Source: Tetmemena sp. SeJ-2015 (lineage: Eukaryota; Ciliophora; Spirotrichea; Sporadotrichida; Oxytrichidae). Taken from it: a DNA stretch of 64,000 nucleotides. The first letter of the stretch is position 1. Every line of letters starts with the position of its first letter. Shown here piece after piece: positions 46,979 to 57,250 of this stretch. The stretch is taken from the NCBI GenBank assembly GCA_027382625.1, contig JAJKFJ010022395.1:62001-126000 (forward strand), read 5' to 3'. Below the pieces are notes generated by a model, which saw only the letters and a program-made list of their open reading frames with translations, was not told where the DNA came from and did no database searches. A program made the position numbers and the translations under genes.

Positions 46979-48357
46979 TCAGTGTCCCTATTTGAGGAAA
47001 AGTCTTCTTCCTGAGCCTTCTCCACTGGCTCCTCCTGAAGATGGTGGCACCTCACTGCTACTATTATTGGCAGCTGCTCCTCCGCTTGCTGCTGAGGAAG
47101 ATGTGTTGATTGAATTTCCTGGAAGGAAATTAGCATAGAGCTAGTTGACTTGATCAATCTTAGTATGGGTCCAACTAAAGAAGACCTTAAGCAACTGAAA
47201 GGAAAGAGCGAGCCCTAATACCCTCAACCTAAAGGTTTTCCAAAGCAATCAAGAAGTCAATCTGATCATATGATTTAAGTTCTCTTTTATGTTGGAGAGC
47301 TGTCGACCACTGGCCACACATCAAATCCTAGCTCATGAGCAATGAAAGAGTTAGCAACAAGTCATAATTTGCCTACTATTTTTATGCTAAAGTTGAGAAT
47401 CGGCAGTCAGAGCGGCTAGAATAACTTAGTTCTTTCCGGTTGCATTCAAAAGTTGAAGGAAACCTTCATCCTAGAAAGCAAGTACTCCAGCATCATCTAT
47501 TGCGTAGTTGAAAGGCTGTCAGAATCGTTAGAGGCGCTCAAATTCTGCTGAATGTACGACCAAACGTTACCGTAAGACTGATTCATAGTTTGTACCATGA
47601 TTGAGGTCAAGTTGAAAATGTTTGCAAGTTGAACCACCCATCTAAGTTTACCTTAAAATACTTTAAAAATAAAATCTATATAAAAGTTGTCCTCAAACCT
47701 AGCCTCATTCCAATTTTGGGAGGCCTCTAACTCCTAAGATTAGTTCTTAGGCTGTATCCACCCAGTCTAGAAGTTTATGAGAACGAGAACTGCACTGTCA
47801 ACTCCTAACTACAATAAAGAAATCAATGTCTCATTGGCTATAGTCTCGTTGCCTATGGTTTCATTCGATATGATGCCCCCTGCGGCAGCTCCTCCTGCAG
47901 TTTCATTACCAGCGGTTTCGTTGCCAGCAGTCTCATTTCCTGCAGTTGCATTACCAGCAGTCTCATTTCCAGCAGTCTCGTTTCCAGCTGTTGCGTTGCC
48001 TGCAGTCTCGTTACCAGCAGTCTCGTTTCCAGCTGTTGCGTTACCTGCAGTTTCGTTTCCTGCTGCTGACTCATTACCTGCAGCTGCAGACTCATTGCCT
48101 GCTGCTGCAGACTCATTTCCTGCTGCAGCACTCTCATTGAAAAATATTTGAATTGGCAGCTGCTCCTCCAGCAGTTTCGTTCCCTCCTGCTGCGGGTACT
48201 ATAGTTTCGTTGCCTGCAGCACCTGCAGAGGCAGATGCATCACTGCTGCTCGCTGCTGCTTCTTAAGTAGATAAATTTATAAAGATACGAAAGAGGGCGA
48301 GAGCATGAGGAGCAGAGCCAAGCTCAGTATAGTTAATAGGAAAGTATTTTTCATCAT
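46979..48357 (-). CDS. Secreted Ala/Gly/Asn-rich protein with tandem N-glycosylation sequons
   Basis: Unrecognised. The ATG at 48357 gives a signal peptide (MMKNTFLLTILSLALLLM) ending near PSFVS, then TQEAAASSSDASASAGAAGN and about twenty tandem units of GNETA/GNATA/AGNESA. Nearly every unit carries an Asn-X-Ser/Thr sequon, so the mature N-terminus should be densely N-glycosylated. A non-repetitive domain follows (VLVLINFQTGWIQPKNQSQE; LANIFNLTSIMVQTMNQSYG), and a Ser/Gly-rich tail (GAAANNSSSEVPPSSGGASG) ends RRLFLKQGH at TGA 46979-46981. Two IESs of 16 and 14 bp are clear near the 5' end; frame changes at 47200-47700 show others. A mucin-like surface or cyst-wall protein is one inference. 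Confidence 0.7.
47886..48150 (-). repeat. 15-bp tandem repeat encoding GNETA/GNATA units
   Basis: About 17 copies of a roughly 15-base unit (plus strand like CAGCAGTCTCATTTC), each translating on the minus strand to one sequon-bearing pentapeptide. Copies differ mostly at third codon positions and at Glu/Ala, so selection on the protein is likely. Confidence 0.85.
48136..48155 (-). other. IES inside the sequon repeat, pointer CAAT, 16 bp
   Basis: ATTG on the plus strand at 48136-48139 and 48152-48155. Removing 16 bp restores the repeat frame (GGAAANESAAAGNESAAAGN). Confidence 0.82.
48269..48287 (-). other. Short IES (14 bp), pointer TATCT
   Basis: AGATA on the plus strand at 48269-48273 and 48283-48287. 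Removing 14 bp joins the signal peptide to the Ala/Ser-rich mature part (SPSFVSTQEAAASSS) in frame. Confidence 0.78.
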
Positions 48358-49558
48358 TATCTCAAAGTTTGCTAACATTAAATTAATATATATCTTTAAG
48401 TTGATGGTCGATGTGGTATGGTCGAGGAAAACTTATTAACAACAATTTGTGACCCAAGATTAAATAGTGAGGGAAAATTAAATAAGGAAACAAAGCTTTT
48501 TAGAATATAGAAACACAAGTAATCCTTAATCAAGATGGGTAGGATTAATTTAGATTTTACTATTTTGATTTCGTCATCATGAACTCATTTATCTGACATA
48601 TATAAAATACTAAAAGAACAAGAATTTTTGGATATAAATTTATGGTTTAAATTAATTTGATTTTATTATTTGCTCAAAGCGAAGGTCAACTTTCAGAAAT
48701 AAACTTATTGAATATTAATATTAAAGTCGCATTTAGTTAAGTGAGATTTTTAAAGATCTTTTGGTAGAAATTTTATTTTAAACTGAGGTGTTAATCAATT
48801 AGTTTTAAGAAATAAAATTTTGATCTTTAGTTATTAATTTGTTCAATATTTAATTTATTAAAAACACAGCAGCAATTTTCCTTAATTTATTTTAAATATG
48901 ATATGTTTTATATTTTAATGAGCTTATTTGGGGCGATTTGAGTTCATGGCTATATGCGAATAGCTACAAATAAAAAGAGATTGTATTACCCTTTAGAGAA
49001 ATGGGTAGCTCCCTTCAGTCTCAATTTATGATTTAGATAATAAATATTTAACATTTTGAAAAAAGTCCTCCTATTCCTAAACTAATACAGCTTAGAATTA
49101 AATTAAAATCGGTAAATTAAAAGATATGAAGCTTTAAGCTTAGCAAAAATAAACTTGAATTACTCTACGAACAATATGGTTATATAGACATTCAAAAATT
49201 AATTGCTTTATTTACAAAATATCTTTAGTGCCTCTCAGTACATATGCATATTTAGCATTTATTATGCTTAGATTCGTTACACGCTCCCATCCTATAAAGC
49301 TACAAAGAAATAAACTTATAAGAATAGTTTGCTAAATCGAATCTGCAATTATAATTTAAATTGTACAAACTCCATCTACTAAACCTTAATCCGTTTTAAT
49401 CAATTAAACTTTAATTAATTAATTTTTTCAATTGTCCTAAAAAAAATCAGCTATAATAAATAATTATATTACCTCACCAACCAATTAGACTATCTCACAA
49501 TACAAATTATCGAGTTTAGTAATTGAAATCATTTAATTCTATTGATAGAATGTAATCA
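48358..49558. other. AT-rich DNA, no gene recognised
   Basis: Long AT-rich stretch with A/T runs and no convincing open frame, RNA fold or inverted repeat. Likely germline-limited spacer. Confidence 0.5.
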
Positions 49559-49900
49559 TTGAAGTTTCAGAGGAGTTAGCCAGAGGGTCTAACAAATAGC
49601 TTTTCCGAATATGAGAATTTGGATTTCGTACCTGCCAAAGTTTATCAGAGATTTGAAAAAATTGGAAAACTACCCAAACAGCTGTTCAAAGGGTCGGTGT
49701 CAGTGATGAAAAACTTTTTAATTCTGAGAAGTGAAAAAGTTCCTGATATTGGCAGCAGCAAACAAGATGGCAGCAAGACATATCAGTGGCTGGACATTTA
49801 ACTATGGCACTCTGCATTAGTATCTAACTCGGACATCAAAGACAGCAAATCTTATGAAGATAATAATATGCTTTATTTAGCTTCTTTGAAATAATGCTGA
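49559..49900 (+). CDS. Orphan coding segment, C-terminal end of unknown protein
   Basis: One clean frame of about 113 codons ends at TGA 49898-49900: KFQRSQPEGLTNSFSEYENL, DFVPAKVYQRFEKIGKLPKQ, LFKGSVSVMKNFLILRSEKV, then TYQWLDIQLWHSALVSNSD. In-frame TAA/TAG fall where Gln fits. There is no nearby start or flanking MDS in agreement, and AT-rich DNA lies on both sides. It is either a single-exon end of a gene whose other MDSs were not found, or an isolated/translocated MDS. It does not match the missing N-terminus of kinase 2 as judged from kinase 1. Confidence 0.5.
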
Positions 49901-50606
49901 AATCTAACCCTGAATACAAATCTAAGGAAGAATAAACCCATCAATTTTACACTCTAATTTTTAATAGAATTTAATTTTAAATTTTGACAGCTAGAAATAA
50001 TTCTTGAATTATTTAACTAAGTAAACAGAATATTGCTTGCTTACAAATTTTTATCTATTTATGCATAAATGAAAGAGATTATAAATTTAGGTGAATGCTA
50101 ATTAAGTCACTCAAAGCAATTTTTAAAATAAAATGAAGCTGCTCACAAGAATGGATCTCCTACCACCATTTAATATTCTTCAAATTTATAATCTAAGATA
50201 AAAAATTAAATTTATAAAAAACTTTGTTCATGGATTAAATTTTACCATGACGTCTTAAAAATTTTAGATATAAAATTGATGAAGAATTTTTATAAATCCC
50301 ATTTTGCTTTAGAAAATATATAAAAATGAAAGCATCATAATCGAATTTTTAATAACTTTTATAAACAAAAAAAATAAAATATATAAATTTTGGTCTCTCA
50401 TAACATATTTTTAATAAAATTAATTTTCAAATTTTAATGTTCGCATTTAAAGCACAATGAGAATATCTCTCGTTTTCAAGACTTTAACAAATTAACAGCT
50501 GATGCAAAATCATCTTTCTAAAGTTTGTTTAATCGAAACTCCCACAATAACTGACAATTATAAACTACATATATGATTATTTATTTACACCAAAATTAAT
50601 ACTTAG
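49901..50606. other. AT-rich spacer upstream of kinase 2
   Basis: No gene recognised. The N-terminal extension expected from kinase 1 was searched for here and not found. Confidence 0.45.
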
Positions 50607-53600
50607 TTTACTTTCAAAAAGAAGTTGGGACAAGGGGGGCAAGCTTAGGTAGATTTATACGCCTCTAAGAATTTTGTCCCAGGTTAAGAAGATGAGGGCC
50701 ATTACGCAGTCAAAATTTTTAAAGTCAAGACTGGAGAATCACTCAAAGAGATCTATCGCGAAATCCTTATACTTAGGGAGCTTGAGCTCTGCAACAACAA
50801 GTGTTCAAAGATATTTTTCTTAATCATAAAATAGTTTTGAAACAACTTCGTGTAGCTAATTGAAGTGTATCAAAGCAAGGGAAAGCTCTACTTTATTATG
50901 AATTACGCCAAGCATGGTCCTCTGCTTGAGCATTTACAAAAAAATCCTAATCTCTAGGAGAAAGATATAAATCTTTTTATTTTTACAGAATTCTTAATGA
51001 TAAATATGAGAAAGATATAAGAATGATCATGGGGTAGATCTTGCTCGCGATTGATTTCATGCACAAAAAAGAGATAATACATCGCGATATCAAACCCGAT
51101 AATATGTTTTACAAATTTTAATATTCTCGTGATGGATAAAGAAATTCTGTAAGTCTGTATCGCCGATTTAGGATTTGCTTGCAGTTTAAAAGAAGAAGGG
51201 TTGCTAAACAAGAAGTGCGGAACTCCAGGTTATGTGGGGCCAGAGATACTTAAGGGCCAGAGAGCGTCTACAAAGAGCGATATATTTAGCCTTGGATCCT
51301 TGTTTTATAACTTACTAGCTGGGTAAATGCTCTTTGGAGGGCGATAAGCCAAACAAGTCCTCTATAATAATTAAATGCTGGATGCACAGATAATTGTAGA
51401 TCAAGATAATTTGACTGTGTCTAAGGAATCACTCAGTCTGTTAAAGTCTATGCTAAACAAGGATCCACTTAAGAGGCCTTCTGCAGAGCAGTGCCTTAAT
51501 GTAAGTTATAAAAGATCAGATAGTATCAATAAAAGGCTATTTGTAGGCCATCGTTAACTTAAGTTAATAGTCAAAATATAATTATATGTCTTTTATTAAA
51601 AGTAAGAGTATGTTCTTAAATAAATATAATAAAAGGTTTCCGTGATAAATTATAACATTAATAAACTAATAGAATTAAAATTTTTAATTAAAAGTTATTA
51701 TTTATGTATAAAAATGAAAGTTGAGTGCTCATATAATAAATTAAATAACGGACTTATACATATTAGAAAGGATTTTAAATAGATATAAAACATAAATAAA
51801 TATAATTATTCTCTTATATCAAAAAAGTATAATTTTAGAATTTAAATAATTTATGAATTAGCCATTTTTTGGATAAAAACTTAATTAAAGTATTATTCTT
51901 AGCCGAATTAAAATTTATAAGAACGTAAATTATTGTGAGCAATTATGTAAAACATTATATTATAAGTTCTAATAAATAGTTATCATAGAATATTTGTATT
52001 TAATGGAATTTAAAAAAGTTTTTGGGGGGGACGGAAGTGTACAACCCCCCTAAATATGAACAAAATGCCAATAAAAGCGCCCATATAGTGCCAAAATAAG
52101 CTAAAAATGCCAAAAAATTAAGTAATTATGGCTTTTAAAATTTCCAAGAGGGTCATTTTTACGAATTTCACTTTTTATGGTATGATCTATTAATATTATT
52201 TCTTGAATTTAATATTGATGACTGATTGATGTTATGATTATGTTTTTATTCCCCAAAAATAACTAAGTATAATTTCATTACTTATATTAAGCTATTTCTA
52301 AAGAGGTTATCTGCTATAGAGTCACTCCCCTGATAGCTGGATTATTTGAGAACTTATTTGGGCTATGAATTGTTACGATTATTCCTAAAAATTGTGCATA
52401 TAATTGTAAGATCCTCCAAATCATGTTATAGAGTTTATCAATCATTTTTCAACAGTAATTTTATGTAATTGGAGATTAAGTGATCTTGGCTATTATATCT
52501 AAACTTGCCAGATTCTTTTTTAAATAATATTCAAGTTAAGATTGCAAAAATTTTGATAAAACAGCCAAATAACATTTAAAAAACTGAAGGGCGAATCATA
52601 ATTAATATGTATATTTACTCTAGTATCTTCATAAGACTTTATATTTATGCGTAAAAAAGAGCTCGGAAATAATTTTAAGGTCATTTCATAAAATTTGAAA
52701 TCATAAATTTTGACCCTCATGGAAATTTTGAAAGCTAAAAATTTTTAATTTTTCGGCATTTTTAGACGAATTGTTCTAATAAATGGTTATCATAGCATAT
52801 TTGTATTTAATGGAATTTAAAAATGTTTTTTTTTAAAAAAAAAACATTTATTAAATTATTAATTTCAAGGATCTTGATAATTATAATTGAGAGAAGCTTA
52901 TAAATTGTTTTTCCAAGCTATTTCATTTGTGTAGCCTTTTATTATATATTGAAAATGATAAGCTTTTATTATATTACCATGACTAAAATCTTTAGGTATA
53001 TTTTAAATAAGAAATTAGGCTATAATTAATTAAGAAAAGAAAGAAGAAAATTTCTTATAAATATATTTGAACAAATTTACTCAAAGAAGAGCATTTAGAA
53101 AATAAGTACATAAATTAAAAATTGTTGATTTCCTTCTTGATATTTTTAAATGAAATTTTAAAGATTTAGAGGAAAAATAAATTTTACATTAAAAGAGTGA
53201 AGTATCAAAATTTTTAAATCTTACTCTTAAAACTAATTATTTTATTGATTATGAATTTAATCTAGCTTTCCACTTAGCATTTTTAATTTCTCTTGACTTT
53301 TGGAATAATTATCTTAATATTTATTGTATAGCATTAATGGTTCTCAGAAGACATTGAACTTCTGAAGTGCTCGATCTAGCTAAATAACTTAGCAACTTAA
53401 CTCAAGGGCAGGAACAGCATCATCTATGATACAATTCTGCACGATCTAGAGCTCAATTCCTTCATCATGGCTCCTAATTATATATTTCACAATAGATTTT
53501 TTTAACTCCAAAATCTAATTTGGATTTAAATTTGTTTTAAAATGTTATTTTTATACCATTTTTGAATAAATAATTTAAACTTCAGAAACGATTGAGTTAA

Positions 53601-54350
53601 CCTTAAAATGATTAAATTTATGTCTTTTAGATATTTTATGTAAATTTATTACAAATATATAATTACTACTGTCCCTAGTTAAATTCTCAAAGTAAAATCT
53701 GTAGTTAGCACGTGGAAAGGTTCTCCTCGGGTGGAACTGAGAGTCCTTGCACTATGAAAAATATGGATATTGGAACTCCTACTCGAAAAAATTTCAAAAT
53801 ATGTTTCAGTAAGGCTCTGCTCTCTAAATTAGGAAACAGGACTCCTTCTGTAGCCTTGAACAAACTCAATTCTTTGTTCGATTCTATTTAATCAATAATT
53901 ATAGTTATTATTATTTAAAAAAAATTGATTTAATTAATGCTGGAGGTAGGGAAAATAAAATCTTCATATATATCTGAATGCTAAGCAATATTTTAGGCTT
54001 TGAACCATGCTAATAAAAATTGCTATTATTTATTGAGGAATGATTATATTAAAAAATTAGAAAATAGAAACGCTTGATTCCCGAAACAGAACTACATACT
54101 TCGCGAAAGAATCAAAGTTGCTCCTTGTGATTTTTCTCTTTTAGTCCTCTATATGAGTTCTTAAAGGTATGTGTTAAAAGGTGCCTCTCCTCTTATAGTA
54201 TAATATTGAAATTGATTAGGGTTAGATCATTTTTAAATTAGATTCATTTCATTTGGTGAAAGGCTGTGCCTCCTTGACGAAGTATTCTGTTTAGCTAAGT
54301 TTACTCCATTTTGGAAATTATAACAATTTGATAATTAAATTTAAAATAAT
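50607..54350 (+). CDS. Protein kinase 2, paralogue of kinase 1
   Basis: Ser/Thr kinase closely related to the one at 27607. Landmarks: FTFKKKLGQGGQAQVDLYAS, HYAVKIFKVK, IYREILILRELELCNN, IMNYAKHGPLLEHL, HRDIKPDN, CIADLGFAC, KKCGTPGYVGPEI and NKDPLKRPSAEQCLN. The last coding codon meets a GT donor at 51502; coding resumes at about 53332 with HQWFSEDIELLKCSIQLNNL, aligned to HKWFQQDREAL of kinase 1. The tail (MDIGTPTRKNFKICFSKAL) aligns with NFKICYNQAL. Three IESs in the catalytic domain have clear pointers. The N-terminal part seen in kinase 1 is not found upstream. The 3' limit is uncertain; coding-like text runs to about 54350. Confidence 0.82.
50793..50846 (+). other. IES in kinase 2, pointer AACAAC
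   Basis: AACAAC at 50793-50798 and 50841-50846. Removing 48 bp gives ELCNNFVQLIEVYQSKGKLY, in frame with kinase 1. Confidence 0.88.
50958..51020 (+). other. IES in kinase 2, 13-bp pointer GAGAAAGATATAA
   Basis: Exact 13-bp repeats at 50958-50970 and 51008-51020, the longest pointer found. Removing 50 bp gives NLQEKDIRMIMGQILLAIDF. Confidence 0.9.
51101..51124 (+). other. IES in kinase 2, pointer AATAT, 19 bp
   Basis: AATAT at 51101-51105 and 51120-51124. Removing 19 bp gives HRDIKPDNILVMDKEILQVC. Kinase 1 has no IES here. Confidence 0.9.
51966..52830. mobile_element. Inverted-repeat element flanked by 58-bp direct repeats
   Basis: Direct repeats of 58 bp with three mismatches at 51966-52023 and 52773-52830 (each starts GTTCTAATAAAT). 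Between them, 52101-52155 and 52712-52765 are imperfect inverted repeats (shared CTAAAAATGCC ... AAAATTTCC ... GAGGGTCA, about 80% identical). No coding frame inside. A G-run and a C-run near 52024-52050 could pair. Fits a decayed non-autonomous transposon. Confidence 0.65.
52815..52854. repeat. T-run/A-run palindrome
   Basis: AAATG, a T-run, an A-run and CATTT form a near-perfect hairpin at the end of the second direct repeat. Confidence 0.6.
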
Positions 54351-54479
54351 CATTCTAAGTCGAGGTGGCTGCCACCTTTAATTAAAAAGGTGATCAATTA
54401 AATTTTAAGACATTGGAGCGACTGGCGATTAATTAATCAAACTTGGAGATCAGATTGGCGATTAGGAATTAATTAAAAC

Positions 54480-54494
54480 TTGTCTGACTCGTTG

Positions 54495-54525
<31 letters not shown>

Positions 54526-54561
54526 TGCTACTACTACTACTGCTTCCTACGAGTCAGACAA
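54480..54561. repeat. CTA/CTG triplet repeat enclosed by a 13-bp inverted repeat
   Basis: TTGTCTGACTCGT at 54480-54492 and its exact reverse complement at 54549-54561 enclose about 17 triplets, mostly CTA with two CTG. The whole unit can fold as a hairpin. It lies between kinase 2 and the next gene, outside any recognised frame. Confidence 0.85.
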
Positions 54562-54748
54562 ATATTTTCAGGGTAAGTGAGCTGTGTATTTCGTTTATTC
54601 CATTTACGCAATTGACGTCGATCTTGTACTATTAGACAGAGTTAGATTCATGGTTCGCGAACATTATATTCCCTAAATTTTTACTTCCTCTCATGAATTG
54701 GAAGTACAAAAAGAAGGAGAGAGATTGATAAGAGTGATTCTTACTTCA

Positions 54749-55650
54749 TGTCATATGAAAGTTAGATTCTTAGGCAAGTATCTCAAGACACGATAAAACT
54801 ACTCAAGATGCCTGCAGACTACAGAGTGAAAAGCCAACTAGGTTTTTCTACCATCGTTTTCACACTTGAAGGAATTTTAATGGGGGGAAATCAAGAATTT
54901 AATTGAAATTCTGAGAATCACCGAGCGTCTTTACTATTTAGCAAGGTAACTTCAAAATAGTCAACTATGAAGTATATCTGTGACTTCTGTACAACTTTGT
55001 AGGCTTCTATGCCTTTGGTGAGAACATAGAATATTCATCTTATTAAGATATTAATTTAAAAGGAATGTATTTTAAGCAAAGACAGATAATTTAAATGCTT
55101 TATCAGATTGGTTGTTCTACTTATTATGCACTCTATATTTTTAATATGTCTAAAACACAATTACATTTCCAGGATGAAGGAACAAACTGCACTAATTACT
55201 ATCTTTTAGAATTATCTAAATGAGTTTATATTTCTAAAGCTATCTTAGAAAATTATGTAATCTTCAAAATAAAAATTGAGGCTTAAATTTCATTATAATT
55301 TTAATATTGCCATTTTATTTTTTATTTTGAATGTTTCTGGATCTCAATTAATTTTAAATTAGTTAGTGATTCAAATTACAATTTTGGAGATGCAGCTTGG
55401 AAGGGTAAGATTAAGACGGTTTCCAAAGAGGATCTGAATCTGAGCCCTCAAAATTAAAACTCTCATATCAACGATAACTAGCCTGGATAAAAAATATAAT
55501 TTCTAAAATCATAAATTCTTAATTGATAAGGAGCGAAGAGAACTCAGTCTGCCCTCCCCCCAATCAAGGAAAAGAGTACCTTCTTCAAAAAGAAGCATAA
55601 ATTATAATTAAAGCTCTTAAATCAAGATATCGAAGAAAGCATTTACTATT
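54749..55650 (+). CDS. Unrecognised protein gene
   Basis: Coding blocks on the plus strand. MSYESQILRQVSQDTIKLLK, MPADYRVKSQLGFSTIVFTL and EGILMGGNQ are joined by an IES (pointer CAAG, 54892-54945) to GNFKIVNYEVYLYNFVGFYA and FGENIEYSSYQDINLKGMYF, then RQIIQMLYQIGCSTYYALYI; after a gap come NFGDAAWKGKIKTVSKEDLN and DKERRELSLPSPQSRKRVPS. The first part is beta-rich and could be a globular domain. The second is basic and disordered. A TGA at 54982 is removed only if a 9-bp direct-repeat segment is also deleted. Start and stop are uncertain and no family is recognised. Confidence 0.5.
54892..54945 (+). other. IES, pointer CAAG
   Basis: CAAG at 54892-54895 and 54942-54945. Removing 50 bp joins LMGGNQ to GNFKIVNYEVYL in frame. 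Confidence 0.78.
54978..54990 (+). other. Possible 9-bp IES, pointer CTGT
   Basis: CTGT at 54978-54981 and 54987-54990. Deleting 9 bp removes an in-frame TGA and gives NYEVYLYNFVGFYAFGENIE. Frame alone cannot prove it because 9 is a multiple of three. Confidence 0.5.
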
Positions 55651-55814
55651 TATTTAGAGTGGACGTAACCACGAATCCCCCATAAAAATTATTAACAATA
55701 TCATCACAAAATAATATGTATAGTGCTATTCCAATTTTTACTTTCCAGTTTTGTAATAAGGAATCGCAAAATAATAGTTCTTTCGAATCCCGTTCCGATC
55801 AAGTTAAAAAGTAA

Positions 55815-57250
55815 ATGGGAGATATAACAAATAATGAGTTTATTTATCTTTGGGAGAGAGTTCAAGCGGCTCAAACATGTAAGTTTCTTCATAGAAATCG
55901 GCAAGATCACAAAGACAGAGGAATTAAAAAGATAAAAGCTGCAAGTAATCTACTTTTGGCAAACTCAAAAATGTATTTTTTTAATAGAGAGAAGGAAGAT
56001 CCTCGAGCCTCAGATGCTGTCTTAATTATTTAACTTTACTTCATAAAAATTATTTTTAATGATAGAGGTTGGAGATTTAGGGAAAAAAGAGAGCAAGATT
56101 TTATTGGTGCACAATTTGAATCCATCTTTTCGAAACTGTCAAAAAGAGAAAAGCCACGAGCCCCTCTCGTAAAATGAAAGAGCCCTCTGAAAATGGAAGT
56201 AGCGGACCTATTCTACTCCCTCTCTATTAGATTAGAGATAGGGCGGACAGCTATGAGAATGACGATATTTACCAAGAAATCGTTTAAAAAAGGAAAAATG
56301 AGGAAATATAAATCTCATTATCTAAACAAGGATCTGAAAATATAAACTAGAGCAACTCTTTAAATAAAATCAAACTTTAAAGTGTTAAGCTTTTTAGCAA
56401 CTCCCAGATTATATTTAATTTTTAAGAAAGTAGCTGAAGGCTTAAAATAAGAGATTTTACCATAAAGTTCTATATCCTCATAAGTTAAAAGAGGAAAACA
56501 CAAGTCAGAGAAAAAGGCTTAAAAACTTTTAAATGGAGAAGAGAAAGCACAAGTTAACTTAATTTGGTTGTATTTATTTTTAAAGATATTTTTACTCTTA
56601 AGATAATTTAATAGAGTGACCTTGATATTTAATTACTCAAGTGGCATTTAAAAAATAAAACATAAGCATATTAAAAAAAATTTTTGTAAATATAAATTCA
56701 TAATTTTCTTATTTTAGATGAAAAATTGGTATTTTAAGTTTTGGAATCTGAGAGAGGAGAATTTAATGAGGAAGATTTAGATGAGCATCCAGCTAAAAAT
56801 ATTAGCTTTAATGAAAGTGTTGAAATTGATATAAAAGTGAGGAGGCTGAGGGATATTAACGACATTATGAACGATTAAAGTCGTCTCCTCTCACATAAAA
56901 ATAAAAGGAATAATCTTATAGCCTCTTTTATTAAAAATAAATAAGTAGATCCTTCTTTTCATTTTTATTTCATGCAATCATAAAATATATTCTTTATTAA
57001 ATTAAGTGAATTTTTAGGATTAATTAAATCAGACAAGTATTCTACAATGAATGATAATTTAATTAGAAAGTTAAAATTTATAGCTCTCCTTTTGAATTAA
57101 AATCCATTGGTCCTAATTTTGGATATTATCCAGTATTTTTTTACTTCTTGGGAGCAATTGTTTCTGATTTTAAGCAAATAATATAATTTATGCCCTGAGG
57201 GGATACTCCTTAATTCAACTATAAATTTTTTAAAATTTTTTACACTGAAT
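55815..57250 (+). CDS. Poorly resolved hydrophilic coding blocks
   Basis: Plus-strand blocks reading TAA/TAG as Gln: MGDITNNEFIYLWERVQAAQ (55815), KEPSENGSSGPILLPLYQIR with SYENDDIYQEIVQKRKNEE (56176-56440), and VLESERGEFNEEDLDEHPAK with KVRRLRDINDIMNDQSRLLS (56700-56900), then a more hydrophobic stretch to a TGA near 57255. Charged, disordered and lacking known domains. They may belong to one gene, to the preceding gene, or to two genes; IES borders were not resolved. Confidence 0.35.

Larger units (their letters stand above)
51502..53331 (+). other. Long intron, or intron plus IES, of kinase 2
   Basis: GTAAGT donor after CLN and acceptor ...TTGTATAG before HQWF, the same phase-0 site as the intron in kinase 1. 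At about 1.8 kb it is far larger than other introns here. Its very AT-rich interior carries direct and inverted repeats, so it probably holds one or more IESs removed before transcription. Confidence 0.65.

Noticed and set aside
28350..51180. Loss of kinase activity because DFG is DLG
   Set aside because: Both paralogues have DLG with intact HRDIKPDN and Lys; DLG is known in active kinases.
40268..56200. Paralogy between the PH-domain gene and the block at 56176, from similar nucleotides near AAAATGGAAGTAG
   Set aside because: The similarity is about 20 bases and the aligned proteins differ beyond composition; not enough to claim.
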